NCBI GenBank assembly: GCA_030760725.1
Contig: JASWHV010000012.1
Coordinates: 42,749,652 to 42,813,651, forward strand
Origin: Neostapfia colusana
Taxonomy: Eukaryota; Streptophyta; Magnoliopsida; Poales; Poaceae
DNA: 64,000 nt
Direction of reading: 5' to 3'
Shown here: in pieces, positions 1 through 11,059 of the stretch
How the letters are laid out: every line of letters starts with the position of its first letter
How positions within the stretch are numbered: position 1 is the stretch's first letter
Notes under the pieces: generated by a model
Told to the model about the DNA's origin: nothing
Seen by the model: only the letters and a program-made list of their open reading frames with translations
Databases searched by the model: none
Translations under genes and position numbers: made by a program

Positions 1-91
1 CAGGTCTGCTCGAGTGCCTCGGATCATCAACGTCGAGATCTCCACATCAATCGACCTACCTTTCGGAAGATCGGGCCTAAACCACTCATCA
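1..91 (+). repeat. 3' tail of the 5' LTR
   Basis: Identical to 6701-6791 except at position 2 (A against G). It ends in CTCATCA immediately before the primer-binding site. The rest of this LTR lies left of the window. Confidence 0.9.
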
Positions 92-92
92 A

Positions 93-110
93 TTGGCATC
101 AGATTTCAGG
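93..110 (+). other. Primer-binding site, tRNA-iMet type, mutated
   Basis: TTGGCATCAGATTTCAGG lies one base after the LTR end and resembles the plant consensus TGGTATCAGAGC. The changes fit the overall decay of this copy. Confidence 0.65.
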
Positions 111-1391
111 TTGCCAGTGAGGTACTTTGATTTCCCACTAGATTAGTTTTTGTTTTTTCATACCTAGAGTCCACAGAAAAAGCCACAAAAAACATATCGT
201 GTTTACCGATTCCTAGACCATAGTGCTTGCAATTTTTATTTTCAGTTTGCATTGTTGAGTTTGCATTCGTGCGGTCGAGTCTTGTTGCTGGTTTAGCTTT
301 GTGTTTTTGGGTCGTAGTTATCGTTTTTCTTCCTTGTTTTTCTTGCTGCTCACCTATTCCACAATCCTTAAACAACAAACCGAGCCACCAAGATCATCGG
401 TTTGCCCTAGCTAGCCGCCTTTCATGAACTCCCGTATCGCCAGCCCTAGAACAGTGATGAACCATTGTGTGAGTCCTCCTTGATTCATCACACAACATCC
501 CATCAGTCGTCGTTGCTAAATTCCAATTGTTTTTTTCACATCCTATTGCGAAATCTTTTTCAAAACCGAGTTTGGATCAACATAAAAAAACAGTAACTTG
601 GGTAGCCTACCTTAAAACGGCCAACTTTTGCATACAAACTCGAAATCGGGCGATTTTTTTCAAATTAATCTACTCAAAATTTCGCAACCGATTTTCCACT
701 GCTTTGCCATGTTCGGTGAAATTTGTTAGGCCAAATTCCCCTCGGAAGATAGGCTATCCTGCCTCCGAAGTTTCAGCCCTAATATTAAAGAATCTTCCGG
801 ATTTTCTATAGGCCACATCTTACATACAATTGAGCTGCAAAGTTGTGTGCTTCCTATTTTCGTGCTCTCGAGTAAACAAAAAATATCAAAAAAATATTTT
901 AAAAAATAAAAAAATAGTAAAAAGAGCACAGATATTAAATCATTGACAGCACACACTTGAAAACAGTTGGCCTATACACTTGTGTTGTACTTATTGGTTA
1001 TATCTTCCTGATCTTCTATTTGCCTTTCTACTGCCTTGTGTTGTGCTAGTCCTAGAACACTTGTTAATCAACAACAGTTCCTACATTGAATACTTATTCA
1101 ACTTTGTTTTGTTGTTAACGATTTTTGCTTATTAGCCACCGTATTGTGCCATCCAAGCTCCACTTTTCCTCTTGAGCAGAACAGGTACCTTTGCAATAAC
1201 TCCACGCTTCATTGGTTCTCACCGTCCACCGTTTACCACCTGCTGTGTCGGTAAGAACACTTGTAACAACGTGGTAAGACGCTTGAGAGAGAGAGAGAGA
1301 TTGTTTCCTTCCTACCACTTTTCGCATTGCCACTATCCTTTGTAGTTGATAGGGATAACATCTTTTTGTTGTCTTTTATTTACTACTAACA
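111..1391 (+). other. Untranslated leader of the chromovirus
   Basis: About 1.3 kb between primer-binding site and gag. It is T-rich, with a short GA run near 1290, and no convincing coding frame. A long leader of this kind is usual for plant chromoviruses. Confidence 0.6.
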
Positions 1392-2656
1392 ATGGCAGAA
1401 GATAAAAGGGATGATGAATGTGTTCAACATGCTGAGTTGCGTGACATGATGAGGGAAATGACAGATATGTTTACCAAAACTCAGGCATCAATAGGGGCTT
1501 CATTGACGACCTTGAATCGCCAACTTGCTGATCTTATTGTTCGGATGGATACTCTTGAGGCGCGGCTGCCTCTCGCTGAAGATCGTGAAGACGGTGCTTA
1601 TAATATGGAAGATCATAACAATCAACCACGACTTCCACTTTATCTATGAGGTATGGGAGGTAATAATTGTTATAATTACAATGATCGTCATAACAATTTT
1701 AATCGCCCTCTTGATGATCCTTTTGCTAAAGTCAAATTTACTATACCCTCTTTTTCTGGTGCTTATGATGCTTAGGTATATCTTGATTGGGAGATGACAG
1801 TAGAGCAGAAATATAATGGCCACCTTGTTCCCGAACAACATAGAGTTCGTCAAGCCACTAGTGAGTTTAAGGATTTTGCTATCATATGGTGGAATGAACT
1901 TGTTAAAACTAGAACTGATCCTCCAACATGGGATAGATTAAAGGAAGCTATGCGTGTTCGTTTTGTTCCTCCTTCTTTTCAGCGGGACCTTCACAAAAAT
2001 TGCAGCGCTTAGACCAAGGTAACATGTCCATAGAGGAGTATTATCAAGAGTTACAAAAGGGTATGTTGCGTTGTGGGGTAGTAGAGGACATGGATGATAA
2101 AATAGCTCGTTTTATGGGGGGGGTGAGGCGTGAAATTCAGGACATTGTTGATTATAAGGAATATGATATTGTTAACAGATTATTTCAGCTGGCTATGTTG
2201 GCAGAAAAAGAATTGCAGGGCCGCCAACAGCAGCAACAACAACGCACGAGGAGCACCTTCACACCGTGTTCGACATCTACACCATCCAAAATAGCACCAT
2301 CTTTGAGTTTTCGTACAGCCACTACACCATCCAATGGTGGCCAACGAACTTCACCTACTGCTCCGTTTCCTCGCGCACCGGAGGGCAGCAAGACGACATC
2401 ATTCAAGCCTACGTCTTCCACTCCTTCCACGAGTCGAACTTCCGACATTAAGTGTCACCGCTGCCAGGGAGTTGGTCATGTGATGAAAGATCGCCCTAGC
2501 AAACAAGCATACATAGCACGAGATAATGACGGGTATGATAGTACTTCGGATGTTGAAGATGAATATTCTCTTGCTACTAACGTTGCAGGACCAAAAGATG
2601 ACCACTATAGCACAGATGAAGAGGTACTTGGTACTGCTGCAACGGAAAATTATTGA
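1392..2656 (+). pseudogene. gag, broken
   Basis: Gag forms the particle that packages element RNA. The first part reads from the ATG at 1392 in one frame through to about 2005, with stops at about 1647 and 1773, and contains the retrotransposon gag core around WWNEL and WDRLKEAMRVRFVPP. A frameshift near 2000 moves the frame to the second part (2000-2656), which has the MSIEEYYQEL segment, a glutamine run, a serine/threonine/proline-rich linker and a zinc knuckle. The knuckle reads CHRCQGVGHVMKDRP: its last cysteine is replaced by arginine, so it should not bind zinc normally. At least two stops and one frameshift make this a pseudogene. Confidence 0.85.
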
Positions 2657-3307
2657 AGCATAATTGTGCAGCGTGCTTTGAGCTCAAAAGTTGAGGTGGA
2701 TGACAAGCTACAGCGACACAATCTTTTTCATATGTTTCTCATCGTCAAGGACTGTTGTGTGCACATTATAATTGATGGAGGCAGCTGCAACAACTTGGTG
2801 AACACGGATGTGGTCAAGAAACTTGGGTTGACAACAAGAGCACACCCTCATCCATACCACATTCAGTGGTTCAACAACAACGGTAAGGTTAGGGTAACAC
2901 AAACATTGCCATGATTTTGCCGATTTTGATGTCGTACCTATGGATGCTTGTTCTATTTTGTTGGAACGTCCTTGGGAATTTGATACGGATGCTATTCATC
3001 AGGTAGAACTAATAAATATACTCTGATGCATAAAGGAAAGAAAATCACTTTGCTTCCTATGACTCCTGCTGAAATTGTGCATTTGGAGAAAAGTAAAACA
3101 CATGATGATAAGGCAACAAAATCACTAGACTCTGAAAAACAGCAAGTAATTAAGTTAAAATAACCTTCGTTGCTCACAACTAAATCTGATCTTGTTGATT
3201 TATTTAATACCAAGGGGACGTACTATGCTTTAGTATGCAAAGAAGCCATGTTTTCGCTTCATGAAGTGTCCATTGCATTGCCCCCTGCTGTTGCTAATCT
3301 TTTGTAG
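2657..3307 (+). pseudogene. Aspartic protease region, broken
   Basis: In the frame of the second gag part, after the TGA at 2654-2656, the text contains IIDGGSCNNLV (near 2770), the DGGS-type active site common in plant chromoviruses, followed by a segment ending at a stop at about 2912. The family-typical ILLxRPWxFD follows in another frame near 2955 (ILLERPWEFDTDA). Stops and shifts continue up to the reverse transcriptase. Confidence 0.75.
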
Positions 3308-4207
3308 GATTTTGCGGATGTGTTTACCCCCGGGATACCCACTGGATTACCACCTATGAGGGGCATTGAACATAAGATCGACTTGATTCCAGGAGCAAGT
3401 TTGCCAAATCGTGCGGCGTACAGGGCGAATCCGGAAGAGACAAGTGAAATTCAGCGACAAGTTCAAAATCTTTTGAACCGTGGCTATATTCGTAAAAGCC
3501 TTAGTCCTTGTTCTGTTCCTGTTCTTTTGGTTCCTAAGAAAGATGGTAGTTGGCGCATGTGTGTTGATTGTAGAACGATTAATAACATCACCATTCAATA
3601 TCGTTATCCTATTCCTCGCTTAGATGACATGCTTGATGAATTGAGTGGTGCTATTATTTTCATAAAAATTGACTTGCGTAGTGGTTACCACCAAATTAGA
3701 ATGGCACTAGGAGATGGATGGAAAACTGCATTTAAAACCAAGTTTGGATTTTATGAGTGGTTAGTCATGCCTTTTAGTTTAACTAATGCACCTAGCACTT
3801 TTATGCGATTAATGGACGGGGTTTTAGTGCTTTTATTGTAAAATTTGTGGTGGTTTACTTCGATGATATCCTCATTTACAACAAGTCATATGACGAACAT
3901 CTTAATCATTTACGTGCTGTTTTTAGTGTCTTGAGAGATGCACGTTTGTTTGGTAACCTCAAAAAGTGCATCTTTTGCACCAATTGAGTTTCGTTTCTTG
4001 GATATGTCGTTTCATCGCAGGGAATTGAGATGGATGAGAAAAAATTGTGGCGATCACTAGCTGGCCAACTCCATCGACCGTCACACAGGTGTGTTGTTTT
4101 CTTGGTCTTGCAGGTTTTTATCGACGCTTTGTGCGGGATTTCAGCACCATTGCAGCACCTCTCCACGAACTGACGAAGAAGGGAGTGTAGTTTCGATGGA
4201 GTGAACA
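3308..4207 (+). pseudogene. Reverse transcriptase, broken
   Basis: An open stretch to 3841 carries the RT core: [18 protein letters not shown], then the catalytic [10 protein letters not shown], then [17 protein letters not shown]. The frame ends in a stop at about 3839-3841, and the second catalytic motif (VVVYFDDILIYN, near 3855) sits beyond it in another frame. The thumb region to about 4207 is scattered over several frames. The motif order is standard for Ty3/gypsy RT, but this copy is interrupted exactly between the two aspartate-bearing motifs. Confidence 0.85.
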
Positions 4208-4640
4208 GCAGCAACAAGCTTTTGATGTTCTCAAATCAAAGCTTACATAAGCACCATTGCTACAACTTCCTGATTTTGACAAGACATTTGAGCTAGAATG
4301 TGATGCAAACGGCATTGCTATTGGAGGTGTTCTCATACAAGGAGGTAAACCCGTTGCTTTCTTTAGTGAAAAATTGCATGACCCTTCTCTGAATTATTCT
4401 ACTTATGATAAGGAATTGTATGCCTTAGTACGAGTTCTACAAACTTGGCAACATTACCTATGGTCTAAGGAGTTCGTCATACATTCCGATCATGAATCTT
4501 TGAAGTATCTTAAGTGTCAAACCAATCTGAATAAATGACATGCTAAATGGATTGAGTTCATAGAATCATTTCCATACATCATTAAGTATAATAAAGGAAA
4601 GGAGAATGTTATTGCAGATGCATTATCTAGACGTTACACC
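4208..4640 (+). pseudogene. RNase H domain, broken
   Basis: RNase H removes the RNA strand during reverse transcription. The segment 4257-4538 contains [45 protein letters not shown] and [13 protein letters not shown], in the usual Ty3/gypsy order. A stop (TGA, about 4536-4538) falls within the normally continuous frame, which resumes with [11 protein letters not shown] and IADALSRR, the usual link to integrase. Confidence 0.85.
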
Positions 4641-5864
4641 ATGCTGTCCCAACTTGATCATAAAATATTTGGTTTGGAAAAAGTAAAAGGATTATATCCT
4701 ACTGATTTGGACTTCAAAGATGCCTTTGAAAATTGTAGAGAAGGAATAACTTGGAATAAATGTGTATTACGAGAGGGCCTCCTCTATCGTGCTAACAAGC
4801 TATGTGTTCCTGCTAGTTCCGTTCGCCTATTACTTTTGCAGGAAGCACATGGAGGAGGTTTGATGGGACATTTTGGAGTGAAGAAAACTAAGGACGTACT
4901 GGCCACACACTTCTTTTGGCCAAAGATGAGACATGGTGTCGAGTGCTACGTGTCACGATGCACTACTTGCAATAAAGCTAAGTCTCGACTTAACCCACAT
5001 GGTCTTTATATGCCTCTTCCTGTTCCTAGTGTACCTTGGAAGGATATTTCCATGGATTTTATTTTGGGATTGCCTAGGACTAAGACGGGGAGGGATAGTA
5101 TTTTTGTGGTTGTTGATCGTTTCTCCAAAATGGCACATTTTATACCTTGTCATAAGAATGATAATGCCTCACACATTGCTGATTTGTTTATGACGGAAAT
5201 TATTTGTTTATATGGTGTGCCAAATACCATTGTTTCTGATCGTGATGCAAAATTTTTAAGTCATTTTTGGAGAACTTTGTGGTATAAATTGGGAACCAAG
5301 CTGCTATTTTCAACCACATGCCACCCACAAACCGATGTACAAACTGAGATAGTAAATTGTACTCTATCCACTATGTCGTGGGCTGTTTTAAAAACAAATT
5401 TAAAAGGTTGGGAGGATTGTTTACCACATATAGAATTTGCTTACAACAGGTCAGTTCACTCTACTACAAAGGTAAGCCCATTCCAGTTAGTGTATGGTTT
5501 CAATCCCCGTGCTCCTATTAATTTATTACCTTTGCCTCCTTCTGAAACTATAAATTTGGATGCTACACAACGATCTGAATTCATTCTTAAGATGCATGAA
5601 ACTACAAAGAAAAATATTGAAAGGATGAATGAGAAGTATAGAATTTCTGGTAGTAAAGGTAGAAAAGAAGTAAAACTTGAACCATGGGACTTGGTATGGC
5701 TACATTTGAGAAAAGAACAATTCCCTCACTTGAGAAAATCTAAACTTATGCCAAGAGCTGCTGGTCCTTTTAAGATTGTTAAAAAGATCAATGACAATGC
5801 ATATAAGTTTGAGTTACCTCCTGATTTTGGGGTTAGTCCCACATTTAACATTTCAGATTTATGA
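4641..5864 (+). pseudogene. Integrase, 407-codon open stretch
   Basis: This is the longest intact piece of the element. It shows the HHCC zinc-binding region (H near [10 protein letters not shown], CxxC in CTTCNKAK), then the catalytic core with D in [10 protein letters not shown] in IVSDRDAKF and E in TDVQTEIVN, matching the D,D,E triad. A GPY/F-like C-terminal part follows ([22 protein letters not shown]). Two residues differ from the usual HPQTDGQTE and VNRTL forms (V for G, C for R). It ends at a TGA in the PTFNISDL segment, where related elements read on into the C-terminal tail. Only the fused polyprotein would be functional, so it is listed as part of a dead copy. Confidence 0.88.
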
Positions 5865-6223
5865 CCATACTTGAGAGAAGAAGATGATCTTGAGTCAAGG
5901 ACGACTCCGATTCAAGAGGGGAGGATGATGAGGACATCACAACAGTGGATACTCACATTGATATACAAGGACCAATCACAAGAGGACGAGCACGGTTACT
6001 AAATCAGCAGGTGAACTCGTTCCTAACTTCCTACCCATGTGATTTTGAGAATGGATTGCTATTTAATGATTTAATTGATATTAGGAACCATGGACATGAT
6101 CAACAAGTAAAGGAAGGAGGATTTGGGGACGTGGAGAACCAGATGGGACGTCCACAAGTTGATGGAAACAGTCACCAACTCGGACTCGAGTTCAACTCGG
6201 AGTCCAGGAGCAGTCCATCTTAA
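5865..6223 (+). pseudogene. Integrase C-terminal tail (CR-like) running into the 3' LTR
   Basis: After the stop at 5862-5864, PYLREEDDLESRTTPIQEG is readable, then a shift is needed to reach 5945-6223, which encodes GPITRGRARLLNQQVNSFL and DFENGLL. This basic tail lies inside the 3' LTR. CRM elements carry a targeting (CR) motif at the integrase C-terminus that can overlap the LTR; assignment here is by position and basic character only. Confidence 0.55.
5913..5925 (+). other. Polypurine tract
   Basis: CAAGAGGGGAGGA directly precedes the TG that opens the 3' LTR, as expected for the plus-strand DNA primer. Confidence 0.8.
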
Positions 6224-6791
6224 AACGGACGCCCATGATGCATACGGACTCCGTTTTCGACGTTCTACATATGCATGGAAAGATGAGAAGATAAAATTTC
6301 CAATGGTTCTGGTCCCACATTAAAATTCGCCAGGAGTCGTTGGGAGTTGTCGAAACAAATCGAATTCAGAGTTTTGTCCGGTGCTGCACCACCGTATTGG
6401 GCTTTTGGGCCTTGTATCCCGTATGAGCCCATTAGGGACGCGTCTAAGGGTCTTATGGCGGAACCCTAGCCTTTAAATACTGTAGCTGCCGGCCAAATTC
6501 ATGGGTTTTGCTTAGATTAAACAATCTCGCCGTTCTAGGGTTTGTTGAGACCCCAATTTCGCAATTTTCAGATTGCATCTTCATCGTTCTTGCTTGTGTT
6601 CTAGGTTGCACCTGCAGGAGTAGCCTTCTTGGCGAGGTCAAGCGTTTGAAGCACGGTTAATAACCAACGGAGCAGAGGTGTAGTGATTGCAGAGGTAATT
6701 CGGGTCTGCTCGAGTGCCTCGGATCATCAACGTCGAGATCTCCACATCAATCGACCTACCTTTCGGAAGATCGGGCCTAAACCACTCATCA
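5926..6791 (+). repeat. 3' LTR of the chromovirus (866 bp)
   Basis: It begins TGATGAGGACATCAC after the polypurine tract and ends CTCATCA, matching bases 1-91 at its 3' end. TTTAAATA at about 6473 is a plausible TATA box for the R region. Confidence 0.85.
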
Positions 6792-7245
6792 AGTGGATTT
6801 GGATCGGCCTTTGTGGCGATTCAATGAGGGAAGGGTTGGTGAAGACCCGGTCCATGGTGGACTCCTCAACGGGGACGTAGATTACTGGGTGGAATTGAAC
6901 CTCGGGATAAAACCTTGTCTCGTGTCTTCTTTATCTTCTTTCAATTTTTAATTAGGGGTGCTAGTACTCATTTGATTTACATCGACATCTAGTGTTAAAA
7001 TTGATAGTTACTGTTTCTTACTTCATTACACTTGAGTTGTCATTTATTTTCCGCTGCATAAAAACTTGAAGTAAGAACAAATCTAACTTTATTCTTTTAA
7101 TTACGCTCATACCGGACTCGTCCGCACCATATCAGACTAGTCCGACCCACTTGGAATTAATCCGTTCGCTAAGTGTTTCAGGGAAACGTTAAAACATTCA
7201 AAGAGCCTATGCACCCCCCTCTAGGCTACATTCAATTTCTCACAT
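6792..7245 (+). repeat. LTR-like remnant, possibly SIRE/Maximus copia
   Basis: The stretch carries phrases typical of the 3' side of grass SIRE-type copia LTRs: a CTCAACGGGGACGTAG motif, GAACCTCGGGATAAA, and CACCCCCCTCTAGGC near 7211. No coding capacity and no second LTR were seen. The identification is from recalled family style and is weak. Confidence 0.35.
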
Positions 7246-10200
7246 GCATCAAATAGGGGCAGAGCATATGATTAATTCCTAAACTTTGTTAGGAATGCTC
7301 ATTTTAAATTTCACCTAAATCAAAAATCTTTTGAGGTACTTTGTGGTACAATTGTTAAAAGGCTAGTTTGAACTTAAATTTGAATTCAAATTCCTTTCAT
7401 CCCATTAATTCAAAAGTGGGATTCATATTCACACTCAACATATTTTTTGAGCTCACACACCAATTTTCACTCCAATTGGAGTTGATCTTGACATGAGCTA
7501 TTTTGGCTAAATTTAAATCAAATTTGAATTTCAGTTTCATATTCCTCATTTTGAATCATTCAAACTCCAAATGGTAGATCAGTGGTTTGATACATTTGTG
7601 AGGGGGCAGGAGGGTCTCAAATATTATGAAATAGTGCAAATTCAATTTTGTGGGACAAAAATGAGAGTTGGGACCCACCAATCAGTGAGAGAGGAGATGA
7701 AACCGACTCAACCGAGCGCTGCTCGGTTTCTTGCGCGGGCTCGGTGATCGCCACGACACTGAACCACGCTGCCAGCTCCTGCTCTTGTGTTCTCACGCCC
7801 AGACCGACGTCCAACCCTTTTATCCCGGCACTCAAGCCGGCCAAAGGCAGTTTTGCTCGTCGCTCCTAGCTCTCACGCAAAAACAGAGCCGAAGACATCG
7901 CTGCCTCAGTTGATCGATCAGGAGACCGCACCAGCTCGCATGTGGACTCCTGAGTAGCAAAATGGCACCGTAGGCTCGTGCACAAGCTCCTCGACACAAA
8001 ACCCAGCTGATCGACACCCACACCCCAAGAATCCGAGGTCTTTGCAGCGATCGGAAAATGACTGCACCTCGGGCTCACGTGGACAGTCCTAACATGAGCT
8101 TGTCACGCCCGAGCAGAAGCAATCACAGATGCGCTGGACCAGAGTGCTGCTTCCGTCCGAATCTCAGCCCAAGCCGCGGTTCATCGCTGGAGTAATTCCA
8201 GTTTTACTAGTTGTCGGTGAAAACCGAGTTCTCGGTAAGAATTCAGCAAATCCCCGGTCAATCTTTGTTTCTAGTGTGTAAGATCGCACACAATTACTCT
8301 AGACTCGTCGACGCACATGCACGAGAAAATCTTAGCTTAAGATGGTTGGTAGAGACAATATTTCACGGTTTTCCGCTGGCGCACCGTCGCTACCACCTCA
8401 GGCGCACGGTGAGAGCCACCCTAGAGCCTCTTCCGAGCCCATTTACGACCATGTCGAGCATCCTTGTGATCTTCTGATGCTGTAGAGCCGTTTAGCCGGG
8501 CGTTTGGCGGGCTTGAAGTAGCGGGCAACATCGCCGGACTTCGGTTTGAGCCGCCACTCGTCATGAGATGGGTTAGGGGCATCGCCGGTCCGGGAAAGCT
8601 GCACCAACGTGTTTAGCACGTGTAATTAGAGGTTGGCGGCGAGTGGGAGCGCGGGAGGAGGCCGGACGACCGAGTTCCGACAAACTCCGACGAGCTCGGG
8701 CGCGGGTGCGCGCGGGCAGGCGGTAGGTTGAAGACGACCCCCCAGCCCCATGCGTCAACCACTCGGGCATTTAAATTGGATTGTCTGCGGCTCGGGATCT
8801 ATTTGTGGCTACGCAGTAGAACTCAGTGGCCCCGTGTGGCATTCGCTGAGGAGCCGACACGTAGCCTCAGATCCACTGACAGAATTTAATTTCCCCGAAT
8901 TTCAGATTTTAGTTCAAACTTCAAACTCACACAACTTTTGCTAGGAAGCTCCAAATCAAGTGAACCAAATTTTGTTGGATTCAGATCTTTGATTACTTTC
9001 CAACAAATCTAGTTTCATCCCATGAAAATCTTTATTTCTCCAGAATTAATTCTCCAAAAGTTAAACTGTTTAGAATTTTAACTGGAGAACCCTTCAGTGG
9101 AAAATTCTGAAATTTGGCCAGTGTGTTCTTTGTAATATCCCTGAGCTACCATAAAAGTTTCAGATCCATTTGAGCTCATTTGGTCCACCTAATGGTATGA
9201 TTAAGTAAACCAGTCTAGAGAAAAAGAAAAATGTCCAGAAACATTTTTCAGATTTTCTCTGAACTTGTATAGCTCATATCTTTTGCTAGGAATCTTAAAA
9301 TTAGTTGAACCAATTCTATTAGAACCGTATGACTATCTAGTTTCTAGAAAGTCATGTCTTGCTACATGAAAATCCTTAGAAAACCCTAAGAGCTCTAATT
9401 AAGGCCACAATATATTTATTTGTGCAGGGCTCAAATGAGCTTTATTTCAAATGAAATTTGGCCAAGGCTCTGTTTAGGTTGTATACGAATCACAATAAAA
9501 ATTTCAGAGTCATTAAGCCTGTATAGCTATACTTATAGCCTTCACAATATCAACTTTAACTCAATTGCATTTAAATTGACACGCATCGTAATTCTTTTTC
9601 TTGTAGTTGCTAAGATCGAAGAAGGCCTGGAGATTTTAGCTTCATCACTCCAGAGGAACAAGTAGCTTACGACCACCAGCAAGGAAAGTTCTAGTTTGCA
9701 TTAGCCGTTTCATAAAGTCTTTTATTTTGAGAACTTACTTTATGTATTTCCTTCAAATGTGCATTAGAGTCTTCTTTGAAATCCCAAATGCATAGCCAAG
9801 AGAACCAGGGTTTTGGGATTAGGTTTTAAACCTCGAGTAGCCACTGCAATGCTAAATTGGTGTAGGATTCGGTACAAGTAGAGTAGTTGGATCTACTCGC
9901 GTGAATAGGATAGAGGCACACAACTCGGTTAGAGATAGCAAATGAATCACATGGCAAGAAAAATGAGACTGAGCAGAGAGTAAGTGCAACAGGACTTTGG
10001 GGACTGGGTGTCATAGCTCCGCTTGTGTCGATTGAGAACCGAGCCATGTGCGGGCCTGTTGAACAAGCTAGAACAGTACCGAAGACCTACCGGATATATG
10101 GGAACCGAGAAACCGATGTAATTTGGGTAGCGATCTGTTGAGGCATTGCTTATCGTCCAAAGGGTAGGTTGAGAGCAGCAAGGCGTAAATCAGTTGGCGG

Positions 10201-11030
10201 GTACTACGGATGCTCCGCGTAGAGACCTCCTGCTCGGAACGATAGGACCGGTTCAACACTTGGCTGACGGATGAAAGGTGGTTGCGTACAACGACCATGG
10301 TGGTTGTTGTAGGCAACATCGAGTACGGGCGTACGTGACGGGTAATTAAGGTAACCCTACAGGTATAAATCGATTATAATCACCGTCCCTCACGATCAGT
10401 GAGTACCACTTGTTCACTATACCATGACGTAGAAAGAATATGCTAGTGTCATGTTAAAAGATTGCTAGTTGAAATATTTACATTGCTTGTTAATGATTTG
10501 TTGTAGTTTAGAGCTAATTAAAGTTCTTTTCAACCTTAGGCAAAGCACATGAGAGAAATGTGTTTCTTGTTTGATTGCAACTCTCTTGTTTGTCTTAGCA
10601 CGAGGCTCTACAACAACTTGCTGCTAAAACTTGAAAGTAAAACTATTTAGGCGTGTATTTTGTAATATACATTCCACTATATATTGCAAACCCACCATGT
10701 AGAGTTTCATGTGTAGGTAAGAAGGGTCAGTCTTGTTGAGCCATCGTGCTCACCGCTTGTGTTTGAAGCGTTTGCAGGGTGCTATGTGGAGGAGGCTTCG
10801 GAGGAGGAGACAGACCCCTAAGAGGGAAATACCGTCGAGTAGGAGCCGTGCATGCCACCGTGTTAGTATGCGTGTGTGCTAGTGAAGACGCGTTCATGGG
10901 ATGAACGTGAACTTCTTTTGCTTAGTCTACGCTTGTGAGTGTAGACTTAATGTATTTAGATGTAAACATGTTCATAAACTCGTTTATGTAATAAAATTTT
11001 CGCTTCCGCTTTGTACCTTTTTTTGTGTTA
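7246..11030 (+). repeat. Long repetitive non-coding block, probable solo or truncated gypsy LTR
   Basis: About 3.8 kb without a credible gene. It includes a GC-rich part (7690-8740), an AT-rich part with repeated 'TTTTGCTAGGAA' phrases (8930, 9270), and a 3' part ending with AATAAA-like TGTAATAAAATTTTCGC near 10986. Its size and texture resemble the long LTRs of the Del/Tekay gypsy lineage, and the reverse-strand LTR at 59458-62708 looks similar in style. No primer-binding site, polypurine tract or target duplication was found, so the ends are approximate. Confidence 0.4.
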
Positions 11031-11059
11031 TCCGGTGTTGTGCAACGTAGCACCCCTCA

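Larger units (their letters stand above)
1..6791 (+). mobile_element. Degenerate Ty3/gypsy chromovirus, probably CRM lineage, 5' end cut by window edge
   Basis: Order seen: LTR tail (1-91), primer-binding site (93-110), leader, gag, protease, reverse transcriptase, RNase H, integrase, polypurine tract, 3' LTR (5926-6791). Every coding domain has stops or frameshifts, so the copy cannot encode a working polyprotein. Bases 1-91 match 6701-6791 with one visible difference. A basic, arginine-rich coding tail after integrase continues into the 3' LTR; a polyprotein running into the 3' LTR is known for CRM elements, which favours that lineage, but other chromovirus clades are not excluded without a tree. 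The 5 bases after the 3' LTR are AGTGG; the partner duplication lies outside the window. Confidence 0.85.

Noticed and set aside
1..91. Possible segmental duplication with 6701-6791
   Set aside because: Position next to a primer-binding site and at the end of the element shows these are the two LTR ends.
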